A stretch of 64,000 bases of DNA from Prunus persica (lineage: Eukaryota; Streptophyta; Magnoliopsida; Rosales; Rosaceae): positions 47,051,657-47,115,656 of the forward strand of contig NC_034009.1 in assembly GCF_000346465.2 (NCBI RefSeq), written 5' to 3'. Shown piece by piece: positions 21,843 to 33,300 of this stretch. A model generated the notes under the pieces. That model did not search any database, had not been told where the DNA came from, and saw only the letters and a list, made by a program, of their open reading frames with translations. Position 1 is the stretch's first letter, and the number at the start of each line of letters is the position of its first letter. The position numbers and the translations under genes are program-made.

Positions 21843-22128
21843 TCTATATATATAAAGCAAAAGGCAGAGAATGGTGAAACATTCAAAATACCAGAAAATG
21901 CCCTTGGTTAATGCAAACATTAAGAATTAAAATTATTAATTAAATAAGGATAATATGGTAAATTCATAATTTTTCATATTAAAAAAATTAAAACTAAAAG
22001 AAAATTCAGATAATGGATCCTATTTTTATGGAACACAACTATCCATTATCTTTTTTAATTCTAAAATAAATTTAAATTTTTTTAAAAAAAACCTCTCGCA
22101 GGCACAGAAGCGCGTGCAGAGAGGCTAG
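21843..22128 (+). mobile_element. Non-autonomous Helitron, tandem unit 1
   Basis: It starts TCTATATATATAAAGC after an A and ends with a hairpin then CTAG before a T, the Helitron hallmark. The 3' hairpin has GCAGGCAC-AGAA-GCGCGTGC flanked by CCTCTC/GAGAGG. It carries no coding sequence. Unit 2 follows directly. Confidence 0.82.
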
Positions 22129-22411
22129 TATATATAAAGCAAAAGGCAGAGAATGGTGAAACATTCAAAATACCAGAAAATGCCCTTGGTTAATGCAAAC
22201 ATTAAGAATTGAAATTATTAATTAAATGAGGATAATATGGTAAATTCACAATTTTTCGTATTAAAAAAATTAATATTAAAAGAAAATTCAGATAATGGGT
22301 CCTATTTTTATGGAATACAAATATCCATTATCTTTTTTAATTCTAAAATAAATTTAAATTTTTTTTAAAAAAAACCTCTCGCATGCGCAGAAGCGCGTGC
22401 AGAAAGGCTAG
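22129..22411 (+). mobile_element. Non-autonomous Helitron, tandem unit 2
   Basis: Near-identical to unit 1 (AAAGCAAAAGGCAGAGAATG ...), lacking only the first TC of the 5' end. Its hairpin GCATGCGC-AGAA-GCGCGTGC is closed by CCTCTC/GAAAGG and followed by CTAG|T. Confidence 0.82.
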
Positions 22412-22695
22412 TTTATATAAAGCAAAAGGCAGAGAATGGTGAAACATTCAAAATACCAGAAAATGCCCTTGGTTAATGCAAATATTAAGAATTCAAATTA
22501 TTAATTAAATGAGGATAATATGGTAAATTCACACTTTTTCATATTTAAAAAAATTAAAAGAAAAAGACAAAGCAGATAATGGATCCTATTTTTATGGAAC
22601 ACAACTACCCATTATCTTTTTTAATTCTAAAATAAATTTACTTATTTTTTTAAAAAAACCTCTCGCAAGTGCGAAAGCGCATGCAGAGAGGCTAG
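22412..22695 (+). mobile_element. Non-autonomous Helitron, tandem unit 3
   Basis: Third head-to-tail unit with the same internal order and a slightly varied hairpin (GCAAGTGC-GAAA-GCGCATGC, then AGAGAGGCTAG|T). The flanking DNA on both sides belongs to the copy-2 repeat element, which in copy 1 (around 18,575) has no Helitron. Confidence 0.82.
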
Positions 22696-23053
22696 TATAT
22701 AATTTATATCCTTGTATTCTTCATGATTTTGGTAAATTTATCATTTATATTAAAAAAAGCATAGGCACTCGCATAGGCCCTGATTACTCCTCTAGGCGCT
22801 AGGCCCTTGCGTGCCACACCCTTACTACATATATAGTGATTTTTTGAACATTGGGATTAACATGTTGATAATTTGAGGTGTACCAGCACTTCAATTTACA
22901 ACCCTACAATGTTAACTAACTCCAATCCCCTTATGTTTGTGTTGATAATTAACTAAAAATTAGTTGCATTGCATGGCGTTTAGATTTACCTTTTCTGGTA
23001 TAATTTTTCTCAAGACTATAAACAAAGAAGCAATTTTGTCAGTTCTCAATTGA

Positions 23054-23415
23054 TTGTGCAGTGGCTATATGTCTTTGGAGTATGCCATGGGTGGGATGTT
23101 TTCTGAAAAATTTGATGGCTACAACTTCAAGGTCTTGCAATTGGAGATTATTAGTGCCAAAAAGAATACCAGCTTCTATTGCAGTGACCAACATATAGGC
23201 TTCCTAGCTTATGTAAGCTCACACTCTAAATCTTAATGCAAAATTGTATTTTCATACAACTTAAGCAACCTATATGAAGCTAAATGCAGCAGAGTTTAAC
23301 AATTCTGGCCAACATACATGAAATTTTGTCAGGCATGGCACTCACATGGAATGAAGGCAGGGGTTTGGAGTTGGTTGATGAAGTATTGGCAGATTCATAT
23401 TCACCTTAAGAATCT
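23054..23415 (+). pseudogene. S-receptor-like kinase pseudogene, copy 3
   Basis: Exon piece 23,056-23,210 reads [20 protein letters not shown] then [20 protein letters not shown], with Pro-to-Leu in the SPEY motif. The next piece (23,335-23,410) is [12 protein letters not shown] shifted out of frame by a one-base change. It duplicates the 18.9 kb fragment. Confidence 0.8.
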
Positions 23416-23965
23416 AATGGATTTCTATTTTTGAAACCCAAAGGCATTGTATATGCATGGGTCAAGTTTCAGATTGGCAAGCACATGGAATTGCATACAA
23501 TTATACTGTATTTTGCCTCAGTTTAGGTGCACATTGATGTGCCCATTTTTTTCACAAACATGATCCAATTGGTATTTGGTATAACAAACACAAGCAACGT
23601 ATACGAGTTTTGGCATGCAGCTAGCATACCAAATTCACAAAACGTAAGTGGGGATAAAGGGAACCAAGGTCCCAAAAAGGAGTTGTCCAAAAGATGTAAC
23701 TCCCCACACAAAACTCTCATCTGGGGATTTGGGGGATTTCTATTTGTGAGGTAATAAAATACCTCTTGGTTAAGCCGGGCTACAAATGACCGAGCTGAGC
23801 TCGGGTCCAGGTGGTTGGGTTTAGCTCGATATCAATGGACAAGCTAGGCTTGAGCCTTGGGCAGGATGTCTCCAGAGTATGAGTGCATGATAACTTTTTT
23901 AGAGTTCCAATTGTTCACACATTTTTTTTAATAAAAAATTTCAGAGAAATATTTATCACAATGAG
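23416..23965. other. Intergenic, no supported feature
   Basis: AT-rich DNA with short overlapping frames on both strands and no recognisable motif. I see nothing else here. Confidence 0.5.
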
Positions 23966-25369
23966 TCTAGCAGGCCAGGAGATTATATAAATTTCAGTTT
24001 GTGTTTAGGTTTAAAGTATTAATAGAACAACATGTCGAGGCAATATGGAGAATTGGAGAAAATTTCAAACCACACCATTTATAATATGATTCATATTCCT
24101 CCTCAAATAAAAATATAATCTATCATAAAACATATAATTTTTTCTTTTATTAAAAAAACATAAACTACATCTGACTGTGTATATAGCCAGTCAATGAATT
24201 GGTAATTGCGTAGGCAAGAACCTAAGGTATATAAACCCTAATATCCCCTCAACAAGAGCCTTGATTAACTAACCTAGGATAAAAGTATCCTAAACGTGAA
24301 GGGAATGGTAAAAGTGAAAGTTTATCGCTTTCATTCGACTCGTTGTTTACAGTTGCCTCATAATTGTCTTCCTGTTTTTTAGAATGAAGGGCATAAGGAG
24401 AATTGTTGATGTTCCTGCAAAAACATAAGTCAGGTGTAAAGCGCTATGTAAATTGATCAATTATAATTAAATATCTGATGTGTTTTGAAAAAAAAAAATC
24501 AAATATTTTGTGCCTTAAGAATAAAGAAATAGAAACCATGTTAATCTTAATTTTTTTTTAGGGCTACAATTTGTTGACCATCAATTATTTGTGCAGGTAT
24601 AGTGAGCAAATTTATGGGTACCAACATCGTTTTCTCTATGAAAATAGATATGATCTTCTTGGCATGTATGGATTTTGTTTATAAAGTATGATTTTGGCAC
24701 TGTAGTTTGGATGAAGTTCCAATTTGGTAAAGGTTTCTGTTCTCGCGATATAACACTGTAGTTTATGACAGTCTACGTACAAACATAGACGTCTTTACCT
24801 GTCACGGCGTTTTTCAAGAAAACACTGCAAGGAATATCTTCTTGCCATTGGAAGTCCTGAAATAGGTAAAGAAAAAATTAGTTAGGGAAGATCTGTTAAA
24901 GAAAAACTAGAGCAAATGTGATTAACATTCCTTTTGTGAATACTAAAGATCAACTAGTAGTCGTTTCGAAAAAACAAAAAAATCAACTAGTAGATTTTTT
25001 TAGGGAGATTCACTATTATACCCAATATGGGGGCCCAAATTATAAAAATATCCTATATAAAATGGACTTTAGAAACACACCCAAAGCCCATTTACAACAT
25101 AACAAAAAAGCTTTTAACTTCTTATAAATTACAAAACTGCCATCAATTTCTTAAAACAAGCCCAACCCCAAAATCTCATAAAAATACCCAAAACACTCAA
25201 TAGGGCATCAAAGTAATTTAATAATCAATATTAAATTCAATAAGGCCAGCTATCATTTTTTGGGTTTTTTTTGGGTTTGTTTATAGGAATTCAATTGTGT
25301 AGGGTTTATTTATAATATTAGTGCTAGAAATGGGTATATCACTAAATATCTCATTTTTTTATTTATACA

Positions 25370-25462
25370 AAACATATTGAGAGAGTTGGGAATCGAAGTT
25401 AGGACGATGGATGCAGGGGTAAATGCTCTTAACAACTTGAGTTACAAAGCCCTTACAACTGG
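25370..25462 (-). mobile_element. tRNA-derived SINE (copy 2)
   Basis: Same A-box and B-box arrangement as at 3.8 kb; the B-box here is AACTTCGATTCCC. The T-rich left edge (25,350-25,365) is the A-rich tail in minus orientation. Confidence 0.6.
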
Positions 25463-25539
25463 TAGATATTCTAAATAAAGCAGTGTAGGGTGTTTTACAA
25501 CTCACTCTTCACGTTGGGCATTGGAGATATTTACACACC

Positions 25540-25722
25540 AACTTGAGGAGGAGTGTTGGTATGTGATTAAGGGATTTGTTACTTTTTTGTATAATTGACC
25601 TATATTTTAGTGTAATTAGGTTTTAAGTAGCTTTTGTTAGGGCCGCCAATGCAATCCTATATATTTGCCTCTACAAGAAAGAGAATACGTATCATAGTTT
25701 TAACCTAACTTGAATATCTTAT
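25540..25722 (+). mobile_element. Copia-type 3' end and LTR remnant (copy 2)
   Basis: CCAACTTGAGGAGGAG is followed by TGTTGGTATGTG. It is the better preserved copy of the remnant at 3,958-4,135. Confidence 0.5.
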
Positions 25723-25949
25723 TGGTTTCCAAATTATAACCCTTAAGGACAAGGATGATTTTGCAGGGGCGGGTAAAGTTAGGAAACTGGGCTATTCATT
25801 GTAAATTGTTCTCTTTTAACCTTTTTTTTATGGCAAACCAAAAATCACCTGATATATGAGCAATGCTGAGTATTCAATACACAAAATTTCGGGTATATGG
25901 TGAATGCTCTTAAATAATTGAGTTACATGTCGAAATGAACTACTCATAC

Positions 25950-27016
25950 CTGCTCTTATTTTGGAAACTGATAGTGATTTGGGTTTGAGAGGGGGTTTTT
26001 GCCTGTCTGTTTTAAAACTTTCTGCAACAAGAGGTTTGACCGATGAGTTTTCACTGGCAAGACGCATAATCGCTTGAGCCTACAATGACAATATCTATGG
26101 GAATCAATATAGCAGATAATTTTATATAATTATTCACAATTTGGTAAGATATAACATTATAATAAATTGTTTGAGAAAATTATTTTCAGGAAAAAGAAGT
26201 TGAACAGTCAAATATGGCATTCACAACATAGACTTCATGGATTTCAAGCTTTGGGCACATTATTATTTGCTGAAAATTAAAAATTTGTGTGCATGTCTTT
26301 AAACTATTCACCTTATCAGCAGGAATATTGTCATAGACATTGATAATCCCATCATAAAATATTGTAAGCTGTTCTGAAGTCCTGTTGGATTGATCATCAC
26401 ATCTGTGTATGTACACACAATAAAAATTGAAGAGGACTATTTCAAAAGGGAAAACTAATGTTATAACACAAGAAATAATTAGGGTAATGATTTTGGCACT
26501 CCTAGTTTAGCTTATAGAAATTCAATTTAATTCCTTTTAAATACTCTCAGTGGATGTTCCAGAAGCTTAAATAGAGAGTGCCAACATCGCTACCTGAACA
26601 TAATAAGCATATATAACGACGAAAATAAGGAAAACATACCGCAATCCAGGAAGCAACTGTTGCTCTAGCAAAGATAGCCGGTGTCCTGGAAAATTATTAC
26701 TACCAAGAAATTTAGGTGGTAAGGGGCGAGGTGATGAATGCCCCTTGATAATTTCTGATTCAAATTCAGCTTCCATGCTGGTTTTAGCCACGTTATTTTG
26801 ACTTCTTGTAAGAAGATACTTTCTGAAGAACCAAACACTTTGAGACATATGATTCTCTTCATCCATTGATCTTAAGCTGATGTCTCTTTGCTGGTCATCT
26901 GGGGTTCTTGCGACTTTTTCAAAACCAGAACTACTTTTGTTTTTATCTTCTCCATACAGTTCTTGGTCTGTTTTCATGAAGAAGTCCTTTATTATAATTG
27001 GAGTGCTACAAGCCAT
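25950..27016 (-). CDS. TIFY-domain (JAZ-like) gene, truncated at its 3' end
   Basis: Three exons fit in phase: 26,640-27,016 (from MACSTPIIIKDFF), 26,312-26,402 and 25,950-26,079. Exon 2 carries the TIFY core QLTIFYDGIINVYDNIPADK, and exon 3 continues AQAIMRLASENSSV, as in JAZ/TIFY repressors, which bind NINJA and other TIFY proteins through this domain in jasmonate signalling. Exon 3 ends KSLSVSKIRA at a good donor (CAG|GTATGAG), where JAZ genes usually split the Jas motif. Beyond it lies the duplicated block, not a Jas exon. An upstream exon is possible, since an acceptor-like TACATAG|G lies near 27,076. Without the Jas degron the product, if made, could not be a normal JAZ; it may equally be a pseudogene. 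Confidence 0.65.
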
Positions 27017-27370
27017 GATATATGTTGCTCTCTCCCAACTTATTCCCAAGAAGTGAAGAGAAGTCTTCAAACCTATGTATATACACACATGAGAAAGAAA
27101 AACAAAATTGCTGAACATCAAGCCCATATAAAGGAAATGAAAATTTTATATATATAGCCAAATTCCCGTCATCTCATGACTAACACAAAACTGAAATGGT
27201 ATATCAAACGGCCCTAAGATATGAAGAAAACAGTTCAAAAATGCATACCAAGAACATGCATATATGTTAAAAGAGAGCAGATGTGTACCTGAAGTGGTTA
27301 GGGCTGGTTTATGAGTATGTGCATATAAAGCAAGCTCAGTTGATGGAGATATATATATATATATGTATGT

Positions 27371-27375
<5 letters not shown>

Positions 27376-27438
<63 letters not shown>
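27376..27438. repeat. (GA)n microsatellite
   Basis: About 31 GA units just upstream of the TIFY fragment, preceded by a short AT/GTAT run. Confidence 0.97.
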
Positions 27439-27439
<1 letters not shown>

Positions 27440-27441
<2 letters not shown>

Positions 27442-28720
27442 TCTAACAATTGGGGGTTGATTGTGAATAACGCCTTGGTAGACTTTGTTAGTAATTTACA
27501 AATCAAGCAGGCTAGGCTTTCGATGTACACGAAATCAAATTTAACCCCCACACGTTTGGACACAAGTACTGGATATCCAAAATTTGAAGTTGCTGGCAAA
27601 AATGAGTGCATGCTTTTTCCATGCAACTCAGAAAGCTGCTGCCGACACAAAAGTTACCTATTTCATGTTCTTACATATTTATCTATATTTACCTATATGC
27701 TTCTTCTCTCCAAGAAAATTTACTGAAATTTTCCTATATCTAATGATGCCAATATGCAACGGAATTAGCTTCACCCAAAACATATAAAAAGTGGATTGTA
27801 ACTAAAGTTATAAAAAGCATTTACTCTCTTGTTCGCTTGATATGTCTTGTGTTCGATTCTTCCATTCGCTTGATATCTTGTGTTTGATTCTCTCATTTGC
27901 TCCATATCGTGTTTGATTCTATTTCCTGTAATAGTGTTTTTATCAAGGAAAATACATGATACTAATATAGCTCTATTTTATGAAAACAGTGAGAAAATAC
28001 ATTTTCAAATTACATAAATTCATCTTATCTTAACGTTTTGCTCCAAAAGACACAACCTTCATGCATTTGCTGGTCATTGTAGCAATGTTCTTGTCATTTG
28101 GGCTACAACCCTTGCAAATGGAATCAAATGAGGTTGGAATTTCTTGTCAATTGTCACCATCCATAAAAAATAAAAAAGATAAAAACAAACATTCTAGCAA
28201 TTTTTTTATAAAGCATACACGCACGTGTATTGTGATGTATACTCATGTGCTTTTCATGGCCCATAAAAAAATAGACCAACGAGAAAGACACCTTGAAATA
28301 GACCAATAGACAATTACAAGTATTAATATTATATAGTTATAAAATATCAGTTAAAAAGGAAACAACAAAATCTCTCTCTATGACCAAGATAAAAGCACAA
28401 GAAAATAATGCCGGGCATTGCAAGGCATGTCATTAATTTTATACCAATTTTTTTGACGACTGTTATTCACACTCTAAGAAAAACTCGGCATGCATGCTCT
28501 TCTGCAACTGCAATTTCTATATCTTGTCTTTTTATTGAAGTGGTCTTACTTTCTTTTTTTTTCCGAAATTTTACATTAATCTTTACCGCAAATCAGTCTA
28601 GTTTAGCATATCATAAATATCCCAGAAGATTGTATTTTAAGACTGGCATTGCTTTATTTTAGTCGTGTTTAGGTTTAAAGTACTTAGTTTATTAAGTTTA
28701 ATCACTGAAGTCTCAAGTTA
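27440..28720. other. Intergenic, no supported gene
   Basis: AT-rich sequence with only short frames. There are poly-T/A runs and a repeated CGCTTGATAT...TTGTGTTTGATTC phrase at 27,835-27,920. I see no gene. Confidence 0.5.
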
Positions 28721-28724
28721 TTAT

Positions 28725-28832
28725 CTTTTTTTCTTTTTGCCACAGTTAGGAAGGAAGAGGGGTATATCGAACCGCATATCGCTAGCCTGCATGCCAACAT
28801 CTCTACCATTGAGCTAAGACCCCACTGGCAAA
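28725..28832 (-). mobile_element. tRNA-derived SINE
   Basis: In minus orientation the unit starts near CAGTGGGGTCTTAGCTCAAT and has a perfect A-box (TAGCTCAATGGTAGAG, plus 28,801-28,816) and a B-box GGTTCGATATACC (plus 28,761-28,773) at tRNA spacing, then an A-rich 3' end (plus 28,722-28,738). The absence of a cloverleaf acceptor stem argues against a tRNA gene. Confidence 0.7.
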
Positions 28833-29019
28833 GTCTCAAGTTCTTATCACAAGGCATAAAAAGAGAAATATGCTTTTGCCTGGCCACTGGAGAGAAACAA
28901 CCAAAACGACAAGAATGGAAATCCAAATGGTGGTTGAATGTCGGCAAAAGCCATAGCCTGGCTATATTGATAAGATTGAGTTCCTAAAAGGGTTCAAGAG
29001 CCCTGGTTTCACACTATTT

Positions 29020-29605
29020 TCAGTAGAAAGTTCAAATATGGCTCAAAACTAAGCACCACAAGATGCTAGAGGAAAGACCATGAGATTCTAGAGGTACATA
29101 ACATGTTAATGATAAAATAGGATGCTTAGTTATATTTGAAGCATCAGTGTGACATCAAACGACATTGTTTTACTTTATAGTTATTAATTTGCTAGTTTCG
29201 ACATCTCCAAAGAAGATATTGAAGAGAGAAACATTTCATAGTAAATCAATTTGAGAGTTCAATTTTTTCATCATCTTTTTTTTTTGGAGAATGTTTACCT
29301 TTGGTCTACCTCGTTCTCTCTAGTGATACTAAAAAACTATTATTAAATTAATATCTAATTGCATTAGTTTATACTTTATAGATATTAATTTAAGTGTATT
29401 AAACGTGAAAAATATGTATGTACATGTCCAACATGAGTATTAAAGGTGAAAGTGCTAAATTCTTTATACGTGTAATAACTCTGGAAAACTAAAAACAGGA
29501 CAATAAAGACTCGGGTAATAGCCTAATAATAATGGATAATACTCTAAACTATCGATAAACGAAAATCGGGGAAAAACAATTTTAAAAAAAAGATAACATA
29601 ATCTA
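29020..29605. repeat. Array trailer and leader sequences without palindromes
   Basis: 29,020-29,172 equals the trailer that follows arrays 6 and 7. 29,170-29,330 equals the segment after array 4. 29,455-29,605 is the leader. Together they show that arrays, leader and trailer are parts of one larger repeated unit. Confidence 0.75.
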
Positions 29606-29966
29606 TATAAAGCGTATAGCCGCACGGCTATACTCTTTATAAAAATATAAAAAGGATTCCAGTAAAGCCGCGAGTCTACTCTTTTTTGGGGGGAAAAAAA
29701 ATCCATAGTATAGCCGCACGGCTGTACTATTCGTTTAAATACAAAAAGGACTCGCGTAGCTCCTAGCGCTCAAATAGCGATTCAATGCCACGTGTCAAGG
29801 CTATACTACGGTTTTTTGTACAGCCGGTCGGCTATACTGTTTGAGTATGTTATATTTAAAAAGCGTATAGCCGCACGGCTATACGATTTATAAAAAAAAA
29901 TTTAAAAAAAGGCCCAGAATAGCCGCTCTTAAAAAATCCCGGGTATAGCCGCGCGGCTATACTGTT
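29606..29966. repeat. TATAGCCG palindrome array 7 (about six copies)
   Basis: Copies lie near 29,610, 29,662 (half), 29,706, 29,818, 29,862 and 29,943. Spacers carry GCCACGTGTCAAGG near 29,788. It lies about 390 bp downstream of the BASS1 stop codon. Confidence 0.93.
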
Positions 29967-30179
29967 TTCAGTAGAAAAGTTCAAATCTCGCTCAAAACTA
30001 AGCACCACAAGATGCTAGAAGAAAAGACCATGAGATTCTGGAGGTACATAACATATTAATGATAAAATAGGATGCTTATTTATATTTGAAATATCAGTGT
30101 GACCTAAAACGACATTGTTTTAGACTATTAGTTAACAATATCTTCATATAAAAAATAAAACAAAGAATCTGAACTCCAT

Positions 30180-30352
30180 AAGTGTGCCAGGAAACTTAGA
30201 AAAGGCTTTTACTGTCACCTAACATCAACTGTTGGAGACTTAATGGAGCCAAAAGGATACATTTCTCCAAGGACACCCAGGCTGCTGCTGCCCATTGTAT
30301 TCATACTCACAGCAGATATTGCCGGGTTAGGGAAAACTTCGAAAGGGTGCTA
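30180..30352 (-). pseudogene. Decayed tandem copy of BASS1 last exon
   Basis: Directly after the BASS1 stop, the minus strand reads NPAISAVSMNTMGSSSLGV, then GEMYPFGSI. This matches the last-exon sequence [20 protein letters not shown] with indels. The exon end was evidently duplicated in tandem and then decayed; it is probably transcribed as 3' UTR. The same arrangement is in the 20 kb copy, so it predates that duplication. Confidence 0.65.
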
Positions 30353-30358
30353 TAGTTG

Positions 30359-33300
30359 TCACTTAACCTTAACTGTAGGAGTCTCCTTGGAGTCAGAAGG
30401 ATCTACATATCTCCAAAAGAATGCCAGACTGCTTCCCATTATATTCATAATCACAGCAGACAATGCGGCGGGTAATGCAACCATTGGCGAGGTGAAATGA
30501 GAAGTGGCCAAAACCACACCCAAAGAAGAATTTTGCATACCAACCTGCGAATGTCAAACATGTAAATGAAGGATTAGTATTGCATGCCCACCAAAATTTA
30601 TGAAAGTTTCGACATTTTCAGTCTGAGTATAAAACAATGAAGATCTTCTATGGACTTACAATAAAGTTTAAGAAGAGAATTTTTATATCTTCATTACCAA
30701 TTTGACCAAAGCCGAAACAAAACTGGAACACAAGGATTCACAGAAAGCCAGATCATGTCTTAAGGTTTACATTCTATTTGATTAATACCTCAATTGATAT
30801 TGCTCGTCTTTGTGCTTCTCTAAACCCGCAAACAGCTGCTGATATATACCTGCAAATTAAGACTCTCCTTGATCAAAAAAGACTCCTCAAGTTGCACATT
30901 TGCACCGCAAAAACTCCAAAACAAACTAAACAAACAGGCCCAGCACCACAACCTCAAAGAATATTTGTATGAGTGCAAACTCTGCCAACAATGCTTGTAT
31001 ACAAAACTAGATTCTATCTTCATATGTCAAATTAAAATCCACATAGACAAAGAAGATTGAATATATACTTTCTTACTGCAATAGCTTTTATGGCTATGAA
31101 GTCATAATGACAGCAAACTATAGTTTCACAACTGTTGCTTACAAATTATGAGTACTTTGTTTTTTCAAAGTATAGTTAACTTCACTCTATAATTTATATA
31201 TCAAACTTGACAGAAGCTAAATCAAACAGCAATAATACATTAATACAAGGCTACAACGTAATTTTTTTAGAATTTTTGAGCTAAAATTAGAGTGAATCTT
31301 TACATATACATACTGAAAAAATGTATACATTACCTTGAGCTTTTTCCACAACACACTTAACAATTAAAGTCACCAACAGTTAAAGGCAACTTACCCCACA
31401 AAGAAACCAGCAATATGTACTAACAGCACAGAAAGAATAACCACACCAACTTCTCCAGATAACATTGTCTGAGCACGAGCAATTAGAGACAGATCAGCCG
31501 GCAATGTTACAGCAACCATTGAAGCTTTGAGACGGACAACATTCTCAGAGAATACACTGGCCCACAAAATAAAATCTAGTAGTGTGAGAAAGAGAGCATA
31601 TTTGGAAGAACCCACAGGCAAGACAATCATATTTTACATATAAGTAATTAAAAAGATATTTATATGCATAACAAATGTACCTGCATGCAAGCAGTGATGC
31701 AGCTAGAACAGCAAAAAGTGGTGCAAAAGGTATCACAATTTTAACCACTGCAGGAAATGCACTCTGCATATAAGAACCTAACAAAATTGGAGCAACAACG
31801 ACCTACAGATGACAGAATAGAGACCATAAGCCCCAGCTGATGGATAATATAATATTACTGAAGTTTATTATATTTAACTTAACCTGCATGGTGCTGATTG
31901 ACAGTTTGGCAGCATCCACAGGGACGTAAGTCCCTGCCAATATCTTTGTTAGTAGAGGAGTCAGGGCTACTGCCCCAAGAGTTGTGCATACCGTCATTAC
32001 AATAGAGAGAGGAACATCCCCTTGAGCAATTAAGGTCACCTGAAAAGCTATCATAAAAAGCATTGAATGGAGTATCTCACAATTTGAAAATATTAAGGCA
32101 TTGCATTCAAACAACACGAGATCCATAACTAATTTCAAGTCTATATTAAAAGGAAATACAAAGTTTCTTTTAGTAAGATTGCATTTCCAGTTAGAATCAC
32201 TTTTGTATTAAAAATAATAACTAGAGAAGTTTGTTCAGAACATAAAGGTATTGTTCAAAGATTAATGTCTTTTTCTACTAATGGTCATTAACCAGTAAGG
32301 GAGCGACCACAAAGAAGCACAGAACTTTGAAAAGTTTTCATTCAGCAAAACAGGAAGGGGGAAAGCAAGGACTGAAAAATATAATAAATATGAAAACCCT
32401 AATGATGCAGAATGCATATGATTAGTTTTCCTAAATCTATTTGGATGAATTATTATTAGCTTTCTTTATTCCATTCAGATTAGTTATTACTTCAGTTAAG
32501 GATTCCTTGTTGTTGAAGGATCTCCTATTAGTTAATTTGCTTTCCTATTTCTTAAAGTTTACTTTTCCTTTTCCTAGAGTACAAAGGGTTGTGCCTCTCT
32601 AAATAGAGCAGTTTGTAATCTTTTAAGGCAGACTTGATTAATGATAAATTTCCTTACTTTAAACTCACTGATTCCTTCCCTTTCCCTTCGTCCCTCCGAT
32701 CTCTGATTCTTCTCCTCGATCTCCCTTATCCTAGATGTTCTACATTACCTAAATTAGGAAAGAATTTGGGAAAACATAAAAACCTAACCTAATTGGCCAC
32801 CTGGCATGCAGTCTGTCATACCACCAAACACATGATTTTAGGTAATAAATTTTTTTTTGCATAAACCAAGCACAGCCGAGACTATGATTTGTGACAATTG
32901 GTCGGTAATGGTGAATTAGAACGGAAGTTAATAAGTTAGAAACAGAAAGAGTGGAGGAAGAGATGGCAAAATCGAAAACGGTCAGCCTGATAATTTGACT
33001 ATACAAAATGGTACTTCTAGGAGTACATCAGAAAAAAATGATGTCACCAGTTTGTCATCATTAGCAAAAATGGTGAGAATAAAGACCATCATCCATTGTG
33101 AGCAAAAAGATGGTACCTTAAGCATTAAAGCATGCCCAAGGTAGAGCAAAACAGGAAACAGGAATTAAGAATTGAATTGTACAGATTTCTGTGTCATTGA
33201 AAATGCTTCTTCTTCTTTTTTGGGTCCCTCTACACCATTTGGGGTAAGAATTCATTCATTATATCCAGAAAATGTCATGTACGTCTAATAATTATAGCAT

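Larger units (their letters stand above)
23966..25915. repeat. Second copy of the 3.3-4.3 kb block, with inserts
   Basis: 23,966-24,380 matches 3,335-3,720, and 25,365-25,910 matches 3,770-4,310. Between them lies about 1 kb with no counterpart in copy 1 and no recognised gene. The match ends at GGGTATATGG (about 25,900), just before the truncated TIFY gene. Confidence 0.85.

Noticed and set aside
27283..27726. 147-codon plus-strand frame
   Set aside because: It is held open by the GA repeat (Arg-Glu run) and has no family features.
28755..28830. tRNA gene on the minus strand
   Set aside because: The A and B boxes are good, but the acceptor and anticodon stems do not pair; a SINE fits better.
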